Made by a program: the position numbers and the translations under genes. Of a stretch of 64,000 bases of DNA, positions 1 through 9,031 are shown one piece after another. The stretch spans positions 372,001 to 436,000 of the forward strand of contig NZ_PQVF01000001.1 in the NCBI RefSeq assembly GCF_002920915.1, in the 5' to 3' direction. Numbering within the stretch: the first letter of the stretch is position 1; each line of letters starts with the position of its first letter. The notes below the pieces were generated by a model, which did no database searches, was not told the origin of the DNA, and saw only the letters and a program-made list of their open reading frames with translations. Source of the stretch: Solitalea longa (GTDB lineage Bacteria > Bacteroidota > Bacteroidia > Sphingobacteriales > Sphingobacteriaceae).

Positions 1-1
1 G

Positions 2-82
2 GTTCAATCTGATTTGCATTTGATGAAGAAGGATAAGTATTTAGCCGATGGAGGCTTCAAAACCTTAAACTATTTTGAATAG
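2..82 (+). CDS. C-terminal end of a probable GDP-mannose 4,6-dehydratase (partial)
   Basis: An open frame enters from the left edge and stops with TAG at 80-82, giving 26 residues that end in ...GGFKTLNYFE. From memory this tail (SDLHLMKKD...GG.KTLNYFE) is the usual C-terminus of Gmd in Bacteroidota. Gmd makes GDP-4-keto-6-deoxymannose, the precursor of GDP-fucose and related sugars, which would fit the polysaccharide locus that follows. Only the tail is visible and no active-site residue can be checked, so another sugar-nucleotide enzyme is possible. Confidence 0.45.
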   Translation, partial: VQSDLHLMKKDKYLADGGFKTLNYFE

Positions 83-101
83 AGAACTTTTAAAAGCCGG
101 C

Positions 102-2564
102 ATGAAACTTCGTCAGATATTAAAGACACTTTCATTTCTTTTCGTTTTTTCAATTTCATTAAATGTTGCAACCTTTGCTCAGGTTCCCGATTTAAGTGAT
201 CTTTCTTCTGTTAAAGTTGACAATCTAACTGATGATCAAATTCGTCAGTTTATAGTGCAGGCTAAGAAAAGTGGTTATACCGACACGCAATTGGAACAGT
301 TGGCTTTGCAGAAAGGAATGCCATCTTCTGAGATTGCAAAACTTCGTAAACGAATAGATAAAATTGGTGGTTTTGAAGAAGTTCAAAATGGAGCAGCCGG
401 TAGTGCGAAAGTTTCTGATAGTCAAACCCGTGAGTTTGATAAAGATGAATTGGTTGATAATCCAGATGGTACTCCTCAAGGCCAAAGTAAAATTTTCGGT
501 GCCGAAATTTTTAATAATAAAAGGTTAACCTTTGAGCCTAATCTTAAAATGGCTACCCCTCAAAATTACCAGTTGGGTCCAGGTGATCAGCTTGTTCTTG
601 ATATTTACGGTGTTTCAGAGGCTAATTACCAGCTGACGGTTAGTCCCGAAGGTTCAATTCGAATTCCATATGTTGGTCCAGTGACTGTAAGTGGATTAAC
701 TATTGAGCAAGCCAGAAAAAAAATCACTAATCAACTGGCAAGTGTTTACCAGGGAATGAAATCTGGTCAAACCTCAGTTAATATTACACTTGGAAATATT
801 CGTTCAATTAAAGTAGTGATATTGGGAGAAGTGCGACTTCCGGGTACCTATACGCTTCCATCTTTAGCAACGGCCTTTAATGCTTTGTATGCCTCTGGTG
901 GTCCAAATGAAAATGGGTCATTCAGGAATATTAAGATTATAAGAAATAGTAAAGTTGTTTCGGTTATAGATGTTTACGATTTCCTGATTAACGGGGATCA
1001 AAGTAAAAATATCAGACTGCAGGATCAGGATGTCATTAAGATTAGTCCTTATGAAACGAGAGTTGAGCTTGTAGGAGAGGTAAAAAGACAGGGGTTGTTT
1101 GAAGTAAAACCAAATGAATCATTGGCGGATGTTCTGAAATTTGCAGGAGGTTTTACAAATGAGGCCTATCGACAAAATATAAAAGTAGTTCGAAATACAG
1201 CTAAAGAGAAAAGTGTGGCTGATGTTTCTTCCGATTTATTCGCAATGTTCACTCCTCAAACAGGAGATATCTATACAGTCGAAAGGGTTCTGGACCGTTT
1301 TTCTAATCGTGTCCAAATTAATGGTGCTGTTTTTCGCCCAGGGAAATATGCTTTGGAAGAAGGTATGACTTTAAGCCAGCTTTTAATTAAAGCTGAGGGG
1401 ATCCGTGAGGACGCATTTACGAACCGGGGGGTGATTTATCGATTAAAAAGTGATCTTAGTCCTGAAATTGTTTCATTTAATGTGGCCGATATTATTTCAG
1501 GTAAAACAAGTGATATTGTGTTGAAAAGAGAAGATGTTGTTACAATTTCTTCAAAATTTGACTTAAAAGAGAATTATACGTTTTCTATTCAGGGAGAGGT
1601 GCAAAATCCGGGAGTTTATCCTTATGCGGAGAATATGCGTCTTGCCGATCTTATTTTGTTAGCCGGAGGATTGCGAGAAAGAGCATCTCTTAGCAGAATT
1701 GAGATCTCTCGCAGGCTTAAATCGGTAGACTCTTTGTCTAATAATGCCACTACAGCACAAGTATTTCAGTTTTCTTTAAATAAAGAGTTGACTGATTTAG
1801 GCGGTGCCGGAAACTTTATTTTGGAACCTTTTGATGAAGTTAGCATACGGCCCGCTCCAGGATACCAGGTGCAAAAGAATGTGAGGTTGGAGGGTGAAGT
1901 CCTTTATCCAGGATTTTACGCTATTGTTAACAAAAATGAGCGAATATCAGATGTTATTAAGCGTTCAGGAGGTTTATCGCCAATTGCTTATTCTAATGGA
2001 GCAGTTTTGATCAGGAGAAAAAAAATAACGGGAGCTGATAAAGTTCTTCAACAACAAAAACTGGAAGCATTAGAAAAACAAAGTAGGGATTCTTCCGCAT
2101 CTATTGATGTAATACAAGATGAACTTCAGAGTAAAACAACCTTATTAGGAATAAATTTACCTAAGATATTAGAGAACCCGGGTTCTAAATATGATTTGTT
2201 GTTAGAGGATGGTGATATAATTAAAATCCCCACCCAATTGCAAACTGTAGAAGTGAAAGGAGAAGTTCTTTTCCCGGTGTTAATTAGATATGATAAAGGC
2301 AGAGGGTTTAAGGATTATATAGTGGGAGCCGGAGGGTTTTCTTCAAAGGCATTAAAGAATAAATCCTATGTTGTTTATGCTAATGGTTCTGTTGCAAGTA
2401 CAAAAACGTTCTTATTCTTTCGAAGCTATCCATCTATAAAGCCTGGGGCCGAGATTTATGTGCCTGTACGAGAGGATCGCGAAAAGATGAGTACCGCTGG
2501 AATTGTTGGATTAACAACAAGCATTGTGTCGATGATGGCACTTATTGTATCTGTGCTCAAATAA
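102..2564 (+). CDS. Polysaccharide export protein, Wza type, with six SLBB-like repeats
   Basis: The 820-residue protein starts best at ATG 102, where a signal peptide of about 27 residues (MKLRQILK...ATFAQ) begins; an in-frame TTG at 75 would only add residues in front of it. A poly-export domain lies at about 150-230 (QLGPGDQLVLDIYG). It is followed by six copies of a G-E-V-like strand motif (near residues 237, 321, 405, 494, 594 and 716), each typical of an SLBB beta-grasp domain. The C-terminus ends in a hydrophobic helix at about 797-819. Wza-family proteins form the outer-membrane pore through which capsule or exopolysaccharide leaves the cell. E. coli Wza is under 400 residues; long multi-SLBB forms are common in Bacteroidota. 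It opens an export and assembly locus, and a terminator follows at 2583. Confidence 0.9.
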   Translation: MKLRQILKTLSFLFVFSISLNVATFAQVPDLSDLSSVKVDNLTDDQIRQFIVQAKKSGYTDTQLEQLALQKGMPSSEIAKLRKRIDKIGGFEEVQNGAAGSAKVSDSQTREFDKDELVDNPDGTPQGQSKIFGAEIFNNKRLTFEPNLKMATPQNYQLGPGDQLVLDIYGVSEANYQLTVSPEGSIRIPYVGPVTVSGLTIEQARKKITNQLASVYQGMKSGQTSVNITLGNIRSIKVVILGEVRLPGTYTLPSLATAFNALYASGGPNENGSFRNIKIIRNSKVVSVIDVYDFLINGDQSKNIRLQDQDVIKISPYETRVELVGEVKRQGLFEVKPNESLADVLKFAGGFTNEAYRQNIKVVRNTAKEKSVADVSSDLFAMFTPQTGDIYTVERVLDRFSNRVQINGAVFRPGKYALEEGMTLSQLLIKAEGIREDAFTNRGVIYRLKSDLSPEIVSFNVADIISGKTSDIVLKREDVVTISSKFDLKENYTFSIQGEVQNPGVYPYAENMRLADLILLAGGLRERASLSRIEISRRLKSVDSLSNNATTAQVFQFSLNKELTDLGGAGNFILEPFDEVSIRPAPGYQVQKNVRLEGEVLYPGFYAIVNKNERISDVIKRSGGLSPIAYSNGAVLIRRKKITGADKVLQQQKLEALEKQSRDSSASIDVIQDELQSKTTLLGINLPKILENPGSKYDLLLEDGDIIKIPTQLQTVEVKGEVLFPVLIRYDKGRGFKDYIVGAGGFSSKALKNKSYVVYANGSVASTKTFLFFRSYPSIKPGAEIYVPVREDREKMSTAGIVGLTTSIVSMMALIVSVLK

Positions 2565-2582
2565 AAAAAGTAAAATATTTGC

Positions 2583-2613
2583 AAAGGACGTTATTCAGAT
2601 AACGTCCTTTTTT
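2583..2613 (+). terminator. Intrinsic terminator after the Wza-like gene
   Basis: A perfect 12-base stem (AAAGGACGTTAT paired with ATAACGTCCTTT) with a 4-base loop runs straight into a T tract. It begins 18 bases after the stop codon. The rest of the gap to 2855 holds no clear gene. Confidence 0.85.
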
Positions 2614-2855
2614 GTTTATGCCCTTTTTAGCGTTAATAGTACATTTTTTCCATAAAAGTAGTCAGACTTACAGTCCCAATTATTTGACTGGTTGTTAATT
2701 TGTGAGCATTCAGTGCAATTTAACCTTGAAAAGTAAAAATCCCTTTGAGTTTCAACTTTGGTGGTCTATGTTTTGATTAATTGCAGGTGAATTAGCTGAA
2801 ATCAATCTGTCAGTTATCAATTATCACATTTATCAAATTTACGCTTTAAGTTATT

Positions 2856-3494
2856 ATGGATTTGAATCCGAAAAGAGTTGTGGTGCTGGCCCCTCATACC
2901 GATGACGGAGAACTAGGATGCGGGGGAACAATTGCATCGTTAATTGAAAAAAATGTCGATGTGTATTATGTTGCATTTTCTACTGCAGCAGAGTCTGTTC
3001 CTAAGGGGTTTCCTCAAGATGTTTTGAAAACAGAAGTTAAAGAGGCTACACGTCGTTTGGGTATTAAAAATGAAAATCTTATTATTTTTGATTATCAGGT
3101 TCGCAGACTTAATTATGAGCGCCAACCTATCTTAGAGGATTTGGTTAGAATCCGAAAAGATATAAACCCTGATTTGGTTTTTTTACCTTCTTTGCATGAT
3201 ATCCATCAAGATCATGTTACTGTTGCCCAGGAAGGTTTACGGGCTTACAAGAACACTACGATACTGGGCTATGAACTAATTTGGAATAATTTATCGTTTA
3301 ATACCACCTGTTTCGTTGAGCTTGAAAAGCGTCATATCGATATAAAGGTTAATGCATTAAAAGCTTATGTTTCGCAAGCCCATCGTACCTATACTTCCGA
3401 TGAGTTTATTTATTCCCTTGCCAAATCAAGAGGGGTTCAAATCGGAAATGGTTATTCTGAGGCATTTGAAGTTTTACGCCTGATACTGAAATAA
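2856..3494 (+). CDS. PIG-L / LmbE family N-deacetylase
   Basis: The 212-residue protein has the PIG-L signature: APHTDDGELGCGG near the N-terminus (H14, D16, D17) and HDIHQDH at 114-120. These residues bind the catalytic zinc in the family. Members remove acetyl groups from N-acetylglucosamine-type amines in GPI, mycothiol, bacillithiol and glycopeptide pathways. The stop overlaps the start of the next gene by one base (TAATG), so the two are translationally coupled. With an ATP-grasp ligase next door, a likely role is to expose an amino group on a sugar for a new acyl or aminoacyl group. No signal peptide is visible, so it should act in the cytoplasm. The family call is firm; the substrate is inferred. 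Confidence 0.88.
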   Translation: MDLNPKRVVVLAPHTDDGELGCGGTIASLIEKNVDVYYVAFSTAAESVPKGFPQDVLKTEVKEATRRLGIKNENLIIFDYQVRRLNYERQPILEDLVRIRKDINPDLVFLPSLHDIHQDHVTVAQEGLRAYKNTTILGYELIWNNLSFNTTCFVELEKRHIDIKVNALKAYVSQAHRTYTSDEFIYSLAKSRGVQIGNGYSEAFEVLRLILK

Positions 3495-4528
3495 TGATTA
3501 ATATTTTAATGACAGGAGCTGGAGCTCCGGGGGCTCCAGGTATTATAAAATGTTTAAAACAAGAGGGTTCTTTGAACCTTTTTTTGTGCGATAGTAATCC
3601 TGATGCTGTTGGACGGTTTTTACATGATGGTGTTTTTAAAGTCGTTCCAAAAGCCAATGATGTTGATTTTATAAAAGTTATTAAGCAAATCTGTTCAGAA
3701 AACAACATCAGTGTTATAATGCCTTTAGTAACACTTGAACTATTTGTATTCGCTAAGTATAAAGCTGAATTAGAAGAAATAGGAATTAAAGTGTTAGTTT
3801 CAGATGAAAAAGCCTTGAATATCGCTAACAATAAGGCGTATTTATACGAATTTCTTAATGCGAAGGGAGTTGACTTTATACCTTCCTTTTTGAAAGTAAA
3901 TACATACGATGAATTTAATAAGTCAATTAAAGAATTAGATTATCCCTCTGTACCAGTTTGTTTTAAACCATCGGTCTCAAATGGAAGCAGGGGATTTAGG
4001 ATTATTAATTCAACAGTAAATGAATTTGATCTGCTGTTTAATTATAAACCTGATAATACATATATCCTTTTAGAGAAGATCCAGGATATTTTAAGGGAAA
4101 ATAAATTTCCAGAACTTATCGTTAGTGAGTATTTGCCGGGTGAAGAATATTCCGTGGATTGCATCGCCAATAATGGAAAACCAGTATTAATTATTCCCCG
4201 CCTACGAAGGAAAATGTTAGGAGGCATTAGTACTGCCGGTGAAATTATAATGAATCAAGAATTGATTGTTTACTCTAAAGAGATAATTGAAAAAATTGGT
4301 TTGCATGGCAATATTGGTATTCAGTTTAAAAGGGCCGCTTCAGGTCAATTTAAATTACTTGAAATTAATCCTCGCGTGCAGGGAACAATCGTTTCGATAT
4401 TGGGTGCGGGCGTGAATATGCCTTTAATAGCTGTAAAACAGGAATTAGGGCTAAGAATTGAGGAAGCGGAATTGAATGTTAAATGGGGGACAAACTTTAT
4501 CAGATATTGGGATGAAGTCTTTTACTGA
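3494..4528 (+). CDS. ATP-grasp ligase, carbamoyl-phosphate synthase-like fold
   Basis: The 344-residue protein begins with a nucleotide-binding-like segment (ILMTGAGAPGAPGIIKCL) and continues as an ATP-grasp domain. Visible ATP-grasp elements are a lysine-containing strand and glycine loop (CFKPSVSNGSRGF), EYLPGEEYSVD, and the metal-binding LLEINPR at about 288-294. ATP-grasp enzymes form amide or similar bonds by activating a carboxylate as acyl-phosphate. It overlaps the PIG-L gene by one base and the HAD gene by 17 bases, so all three should be made together. A plausible role is joining an amino acid or other acid to a sugar amine freed by the deacetylase; this is inference. Confidence 0.82.
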   Translation: MINILMTGAGAPGAPGIIKCLKQEGSLNLFLCDSNPDAVGRFLHDGVFKVVPKANDVDFIKVIKQICSENNISVIMPLVTLELFVFAKYKAELEEIGIKVLVSDEKALNIANNKAYLYEFLNAKGVDFIPSFLKVNTYDEFNKSIKELDYPSVPVCFKPSVSNGSRGFRIINSTVNEFDLLFNYKPDNTYILLEKIQDILRENKFPELIVSEYLPGEEYSVDCIANNGKPVLIIPRLRRKMLGGISTAGEIIMNQELIVYSKEIIEKIGLHGNIGIQFKRAASGQFKLLEINPRVQGTIVSILGAGVNMPLIAVKQELGLRIEEAELNVKWGTNFIRYWDEVFY

Positions 4529-5159
4529 TATTAAGATTGGCGATAAATCTCTGATAAATGATTTTGATGTTTTTGTGTTTGATTTGGATGATACCCTTTA
4601 TCCTGAAATAGAATATCTGAAATATGCTTATGCGGAGATCGCTGACTATGTTTCCCAAAAGTATCAATTAAACAGGGATAGCATTAACACATTTCTTATT
4701 GATACCTTCTTAACAGAAGGTAGGGTAAAGCTTTTTGATAAATTAATAAAAACCTATTTTCTAGATCAAGATGATGTCGTTTCTTTTCTGGAAATCCTAA
4801 GGAATGTTAGTATAAACAATATAATAGAGCCATTTCCCCTTATAATCGATTTGTTAAGAACATTGAAAGAAAGGAATAAGCTTGTTTTTATCTTGACAAA
4901 CGGTAACCCGGTTCAACAAAAAAATAAAATTGAATCAATAAATTGGCATGACTTAAATTCATTCTTTACTCCTATTTATGCCAACTTACTGGCACCAAAA
5001 CCTTCACCAATTGGATTGTTTGAAATACTGAAGCTAAGTTCGGCTGTTTCGGAAAAAATAATATTTATCGGAGATTCAGAGGTTGACAGACTAAGTGCTT
5101 ATAATGCACAAATGGCTTTTCTAGATGTTAATAGAATGATGCAGTTTTTAGAAAAATAG
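4512..5159 (+). CDS. HAD-superfamily phosphatase
   Basis: The 215-residue protein has the four HAD motifs in order: FDLDDTLYPE (nucleophile D24, D26), ILTNG, a lysine in APKPSP, and FIGDSEVDR. ATG 4512 is preferred; an ATG at 4476 would lengthen the overlap with the ATP-grasp gene from 17 to 53 bases and add residues with no HAD homology. HAD proteins of this kind remove phosphate from small molecules such as sugar phosphates. Tight coupling with the PIG-L and ATP-grasp genes suggests one short pathway that modifies a sugar or its donor. The real substrate cannot be read from the sequence. Confidence 0.82.
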   Translation: MKSFTDIKIGDKSLINDFDVFVFDLDDTLYPEIEYLKYAYAEIADYVSQKYQLNRDSINTFLIDTFLTEGRVKLFDKLIKTYFLDQDDVVSFLEILRNVSINNIIEPFPLIIDLLRTLKERNKLVFILTNGNPVQQKNKIESINWHDLNSFFTPIYANLLAPKPSPIGLFEILKLSSAVSEKIIFIGDSEVDRLSAYNAQMAFLDVNRMMQFLEK

Positions 5160-5357
5160 CTAAATTTTTTTTTCTAAATTTTTTTACGGGCCACATTGCT
5201 ATATAACTATACCTTAAATCCGGCAATGCTATGTTGATATTTTATTAATAATTCGACTGTTTTTTAAATAAAAGTTATTATTTTATTAAAGAACTTTGCA
5301 GAGTTAATAAATCTTACGATTTTAGTAACCACAAATAATACACTGAAAAGCAATTGA

Positions 5358-6440
5358 ATGGAACAATCTCAGTTCAATACGAATATCTCCGATTCTGAAA
5401 TTTCTCTTAAAGAAGTAATCTTAAAAATGAAGGAATGGTGGCATTATTTATTGTCACAATGGAGGTTTATTCTAATAGCCGGCTTTATTGGAGGGGCCTT
5501 AGGTGTAGTTTATTCCTTTGTTAAGAAACCAATTTATACCGCTGAACTTACTTTTGCCTTAGAGGAGGATTCGGGTGGTGGTGGATTGGGCCTTTATGCT
5601 GGTTTAGCTTCTCAGTTTGGTATTGATCTTGGTGGCGGAGCTGGAGGGGCTTTTTCAGGAGATAATATTATTGAATTGATGAAATCTCGATCGATGGTTC
5701 AAAAAGCATTGCTCTCTCCAATTAATATAAAGGGAAGAAACGAAACTCTAGCAGACTATTTTATTGATTTTAATGAACTAAAAGAAGATTGGAAAAAGGA
5801 GCCTTTGTTACAAAATGTACAATTTCCTTTAAATGCAGATCCATCTAAATTTACCAGAACTCAAGATAGTTTGCTTGGAGAATTTCATAAGATTTTTATT
5901 AAGAAAAATCTATCAGTATCCAAGGTTGATAAAAAGCTAAGCATTATATCTGTACAATGTAGTTTTACAAATGAAATGTTTGCTAAGGTTTTTACTGAAG
6001 CATTAGTGAATAATGTTACAGATTTCTACGTGAAAACAAAAACGGGGCGATCAAAAAAGAATGTAGCCATACTTCAAGAGAAGGCAGATTCTTTACGAAA
6101 TGAACTAGACAAGTCAATTTACGGGAGAGCTCTAATTATCGATAAGACTCCTAATCTAAATCCCGTACGACAGGTTGTTGCGGTAGGAAGTCAGCAAAAG
6201 GAAGTAGATATTCAGGTTTTGGGGACCGCTTATGGAGAGGTGGTGAAAAATCTGGAGATATCAAAAATGGCATTGACCAGAGAAACTCCATTTATTCAAA
6301 TTATTGATGTGCCAATAATGCCATTGGAAGAAGAGAAAGTCGGAAAATTAAAAGGCTTTGTTTTGGGATGCATCCTGAGCGTTTTTTTTACTCTTATTTA
6401 CTTGTTATTTAGGGGCGCTTCAAAAAGTATACAGAAATAA
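5358..6440 (+). CDS. Wzz-like chain-length determinant (polysaccharide co-polymerase)
   Basis: The 360-residue protein has a cytoplasmic N-terminus, a first membrane helix at 36-55, a large periplasmic part, and a second helix at about 331-351 near the C-terminus. This two-helix layout, with coiled-coil-prone sequence before the second helix, is that of Wzz/PCP proteins, which set the length of polymers made by Wzy. A glycine-rich stretch (about 74-100) follows the first helix. No tyrosine-kinase domain is attached at the C-terminus, unlike many capsule co-polymerases. The 198-base gap in front (5160-5357) is AT-rich with poly-T runs and shows no gene. Confidence 0.85.
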   Translation: MEQSQFNTNISDSEISLKEVILKMKEWWHYLLSQWRFILIAGFIGGALGVVYSFVKKPIYTAELTFALEEDSGGGGLGLYAGLASQFGIDLGGGAGGAFSGDNIIELMKSRSMVQKALLSPINIKGRNETLADYFIDFNELKEDWKKEPLLQNVQFPLNADPSKFTRTQDSLLGEFHKIFIKKNLSVSKVDKKLSIISVQCSFTNEMFAKVFTEALVNNVTDFYVKTKTGRSKKNVAILQEKADSLRNELDKSIYGRALIIDKTPNLNPVRQVVAVGSQQKEVDIQVLGTAYGEVVKNLEISKMALTRETPFIQIIDVPIMPLEEEKVGKLKGFVLGCILSVFFTLIYLLFRGASKSIQK

Positions 6441-6606
6441 CGGTATCTATTTAATAAATATAATGGAGCGTCTGAATAATATTATCCTGTAAATACTTCA
6501 TTTTTAAAGAAATACCTATAAAAGAAGATATATTCGTAGAAACGTATAGTCTCTTTAACAAAGAAATCCCCGTTTTGAAAGGATAAAAGGAAAAGCGATT
6601 AGAATC

Positions 6607-7809
6607 ATGTCAAAAAAAACAAAAATTGCTATTGTATGGGCAAACCCGTATAATAAAAACCTAGGAGTAGCAGCTTTAGCTTATTCCTCTCTAGCACTTC
6701 TTTATGATGTAGTTAAAGAGAATAATTTGAATGCAGATTTTTCTTTTTTTGGAAGTTCTACGAGAAATGAAGATGAAATTACCATAAACAATCAAAAGAT
6801 TATTTTCGATAACTTCTTAGGAATGCGTTTTTTCCATTGGACCGCATTTGTAAAGCTCAATATTTTTCCCAACAAGTTTAAAGCAAAGAAGCTCCATGAG
6901 TTCGATTATATATTTGATATAGCCGAAGGAGATAGTTTTACAGACATCTATGGAGATGACCGCTTTTGGAGAATTCTTAATTCGAAAAAATTTTTTTATG
7001 GTCTGAATAAAAAACAGGTCTTATTACCTCAAACTATAGGGCCATTTAATAAAAAAGAGCACGAAGTTGAAGCTTTTGAAGTAATGAAAAAGCTCGATAA
7101 GGTTATTAGCCGTGATAAGAAAAGCTTTGAATATTCAGCTAAATTCCTTCCCATTGATAAGATCATAGAGATGATAGATGTTGCTTTCTATCTGCCATTT
7201 GAGAAGGTTAACTTTGATAATAATAAAATTAATGTGGGAATAAATATCTCTGGTTTGCTATGGAATGGAGGGTATACCAGGTCGAATCAGTTTAATATGA
7301 AAACTGATTATAAAGAATTGATCCGTAATACTCTGGAATTTTTCAGCCAGCAAGAGAATGTGGTAGTTCATCTTGTTCCGCATGTGATTCCGGTTGACTA
7401 TCCTGTTGAGGATGATTACGTGGTTGCAGAAGAGATTATTGCAGAGTTTCCTGATGTTGTTTTGGCTCCACGGTTTGAAAACCCTATTGAAGCTAAGAGT
7501 TATATTAGTGGAATGGATTTTTTTACAGGCGCAAGAATGCATGCTTGTATAGCAGCTTTTTCAACTAATGTGGCTGTTTATCCAATGGCATATAGCCGTA
7601 AATTCAACGGTCTTTTTGAAGATACATTGAATTATAAATGGATGGGAGATTGTGTAAATAGTAGTGCAGAGGAAGTTTTAGAAGGGTTGAAGGAAGCATT
7701 TGCAAAAAGGGATACCTTAAGTGAACAGATTGAGTTATCTCTAAAAGAGGTAGTAAAACCTAGATTGCTTCAGCTAAAGGAACTTATATTCGAAACATTA
7801 AATAATTAA
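6607..7809 (+). CDS. Polysaccharide pyruvyl transferase family protein
   Basis: The 400-residue protein has the family layout: an early N-L-G-x-x-A segment (NKNLGVAALAYSSLALL) and a late GARMHACIAAFSTNVAVYPM, equivalent to the conserved R-x-H-x-x-I/A region of CsaB/WcaK enzymes. Members transfer pyruvate from phosphoenolpyruvate to sugars as a ketal, giving the polymer a negative charge. The stop is only 2 bases before the next start, so this gene and the FrhB-like gene are probably coupled. The 166 bases in front hold no gene that I can support. Confidence 0.85.
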   Translation: MSKKTKIAIVWANPYNKNLGVAALAYSSLALLYDVVKENNLNADFSFFGSSTRNEDEITINNQKIIFDNFLGMRFFHWTAFVKLNIFPNKFKAKKLHEFDYIFDIAEGDSFTDIYGDDRFWRILNSKKFFYGLNKKQVLLPQTIGPFNKKEHEVEAFEVMKKLDKVISRDKKSFEYSAKFLPIDKIIEMIDVAFYLPFEKVNFDNNKINVGINISGLLWNGGYTRSNQFNMKTDYKELIRNTLEFFSQQENVVVHLVPHVIPVDYPVEDDYVVAEEIIAEFPDVVLAPRFENPIEAKSYISGMDFFTGARMHACIAAFSTNVAVYPMAYSRKFNGLFEDTLNYKWMGDCVNSSAEEVLEGLKEAFAKRDTLSEQIELSLKEVVKPRLLQLKELIFETLNN

Positions 7810-7811
7810 AA

Positions 7812-9023
7812 TTGTCTGAAAAATCGATAATTGAGAAGATCAAAAGAGACGGACTTTGCTTAGGTTGTGGTTTGTGTGAAAGCGTATGCGGTAAAGATTC
7901 GGTTGAGATGCGTTTGCAAAAAAATGGTTTTTTTCTGCCGGAGATCAAATCTTTAAATGCGGACAAGGAGAAGGTTATTAATGAAATCTGCCCGGGTATT
8001 AATATTGTAAATGATTTAAGCTTTGGTAAGGATGAAAAAATTTGGGGACGAATTGAAGAATTAAGATCAGGATATAGTACTGACGCAGAGGTGCGTTTCC
8101 ATGGGTCTTCCGGAGGAATTATTAGTGCTATTGCCATACATGCTTTAAGTACCGGTAAAGTTGATGCGGTACTACAAGTAGGTGGAGATAGTGCCGATTT
8201 TGAAAGAAATACGCTGAAAATTTCAAAGAGCCGCCATGATGTTTTAGAATGTGCCTCATCGCGTTATGCTCCTGCGCTGATTTTTGATAAGATTTTTGAG
8301 ATTTTAGAGAGCTCTAACGAAGTGTACTGTTTTATAGGGAAGCCTTGTGATATTTCTGCACTTAAAAATTTCCTGAATGTTTATCCTATCTACAAAAGCC
8401 GATTTAAATTATATGTATCTATAATGTGTGCTGGGATGCCTTCATTTAATGGTACAAAAGAAATTATAAACAATTTAGGTGCAAATGAGCCTGTTAATAA
8501 TTTAACCTACAGAGGTGACGGGTGGCCTGGTTATTTTTCGTTTGCAGATAATCAAGGGCAACAGTTTAAAATGAGTTATAATGACTCCTGGGGTAATACT
8601 CTTAATAGGTTTTTAAACTTTAGATGCAAATTATGCCCAGATGGTATTGGCTTGCAAGCAGATATTGCAGTTGGAGATGCCTGGGATACAAAAGATGGAT
8701 ATCCTGATTTTTCAGAGAAAGATGGATTAAGTTTAGTAATTGCGCGGACTAAAGCAGGGGTAGAAGTGTTAACTGATGCCCAAACTGAAGGAAGTATGTG
8801 TTTTGAAGAACTTCCGCATTTTAAGTTAGCACAAATGCAACCCTATCAGTATGCGAGAAGAAGTCGGGTTGGTGCCAGGGTCCTTGCATATATTTTGGTA
8901 AAACAAAGGACGCTTAGGTTTAAACATCTAAGGGTATGGAAAAATTTAATCGGGGTTTCTCCTGTTGATTTACTTAAGGAGTTTATGGGGACTTTTAGAA
9001 GGTCTATCAAGTACAGAAGCTAA
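7812..9023 (+). CDS. FrhB-like iron-sulfur flavoprotein in the polysaccharide locus
   Basis: The 403-residue protein uses a TTG start. It has one compact iron-sulfur motif near the N-terminus, CLGCGLCESVC (C16, C19, C22, C26), then EICPG, CAGMPS and CKLCPDG further on. This is the layout of the coenzyme F420 hydrogenase/dehydrogenase beta-subunit family (FrhB), which binds FAD and a [4Fe-4S] cluster. Homologues sit beside pyruvyl transferases in many capsule loci of bacteria not known to make F420, where their reaction is unknown. It starts 2 bases after the pyruvyl transferase stop and is followed 8 bases later by the acetyltransferase. Confidence 0.8.
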   Translation: MSEKSIIEKIKRDGLCLGCGLCESVCGKDSVEMRLQKNGFFLPEIKSLNADKEKVINEICPGINIVNDLSFGKDEKIWGRIEELRSGYSTDAEVRFHGSSGGIISAIAIHALSTGKVDAVLQVGGDSADFERNTLKISKSRHDVLECASSRYAPALIFDKIFEILESSNEVYCFIGKPCDISALKNFLNVYPIYKSRFKLYVSIMCAGMPSFNGTKEIINNLGANEPVNNLTYRGDGWPGYFSFADNQGQQFKMSYNDSWGNTLNRFLNFRCKLCPDGIGLQADIAVGDAWDTKDGYPDFSEKDGLSLVIARTKAGVEVLTDAQTEGSMCFEELPHFKLAQMQPYQYARRSRVGARVLAYILVKQRTLRFKHLRVWKNLIGVSPVDLLKEFMGTFRRSIKYRS

Positions 9024-9031
9024 TTTGAAGA

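Noticed and set aside
2614-2855. Possible small gene between the Wza-like terminator and PIG-L
   Set aside because: No open frame with protein-like composition; stops in all frames.
5160-5357. Possible terminator in T-rich sequence before the Wzz-like gene
   Set aside because: Long T runs are present but no stable stem precedes them.
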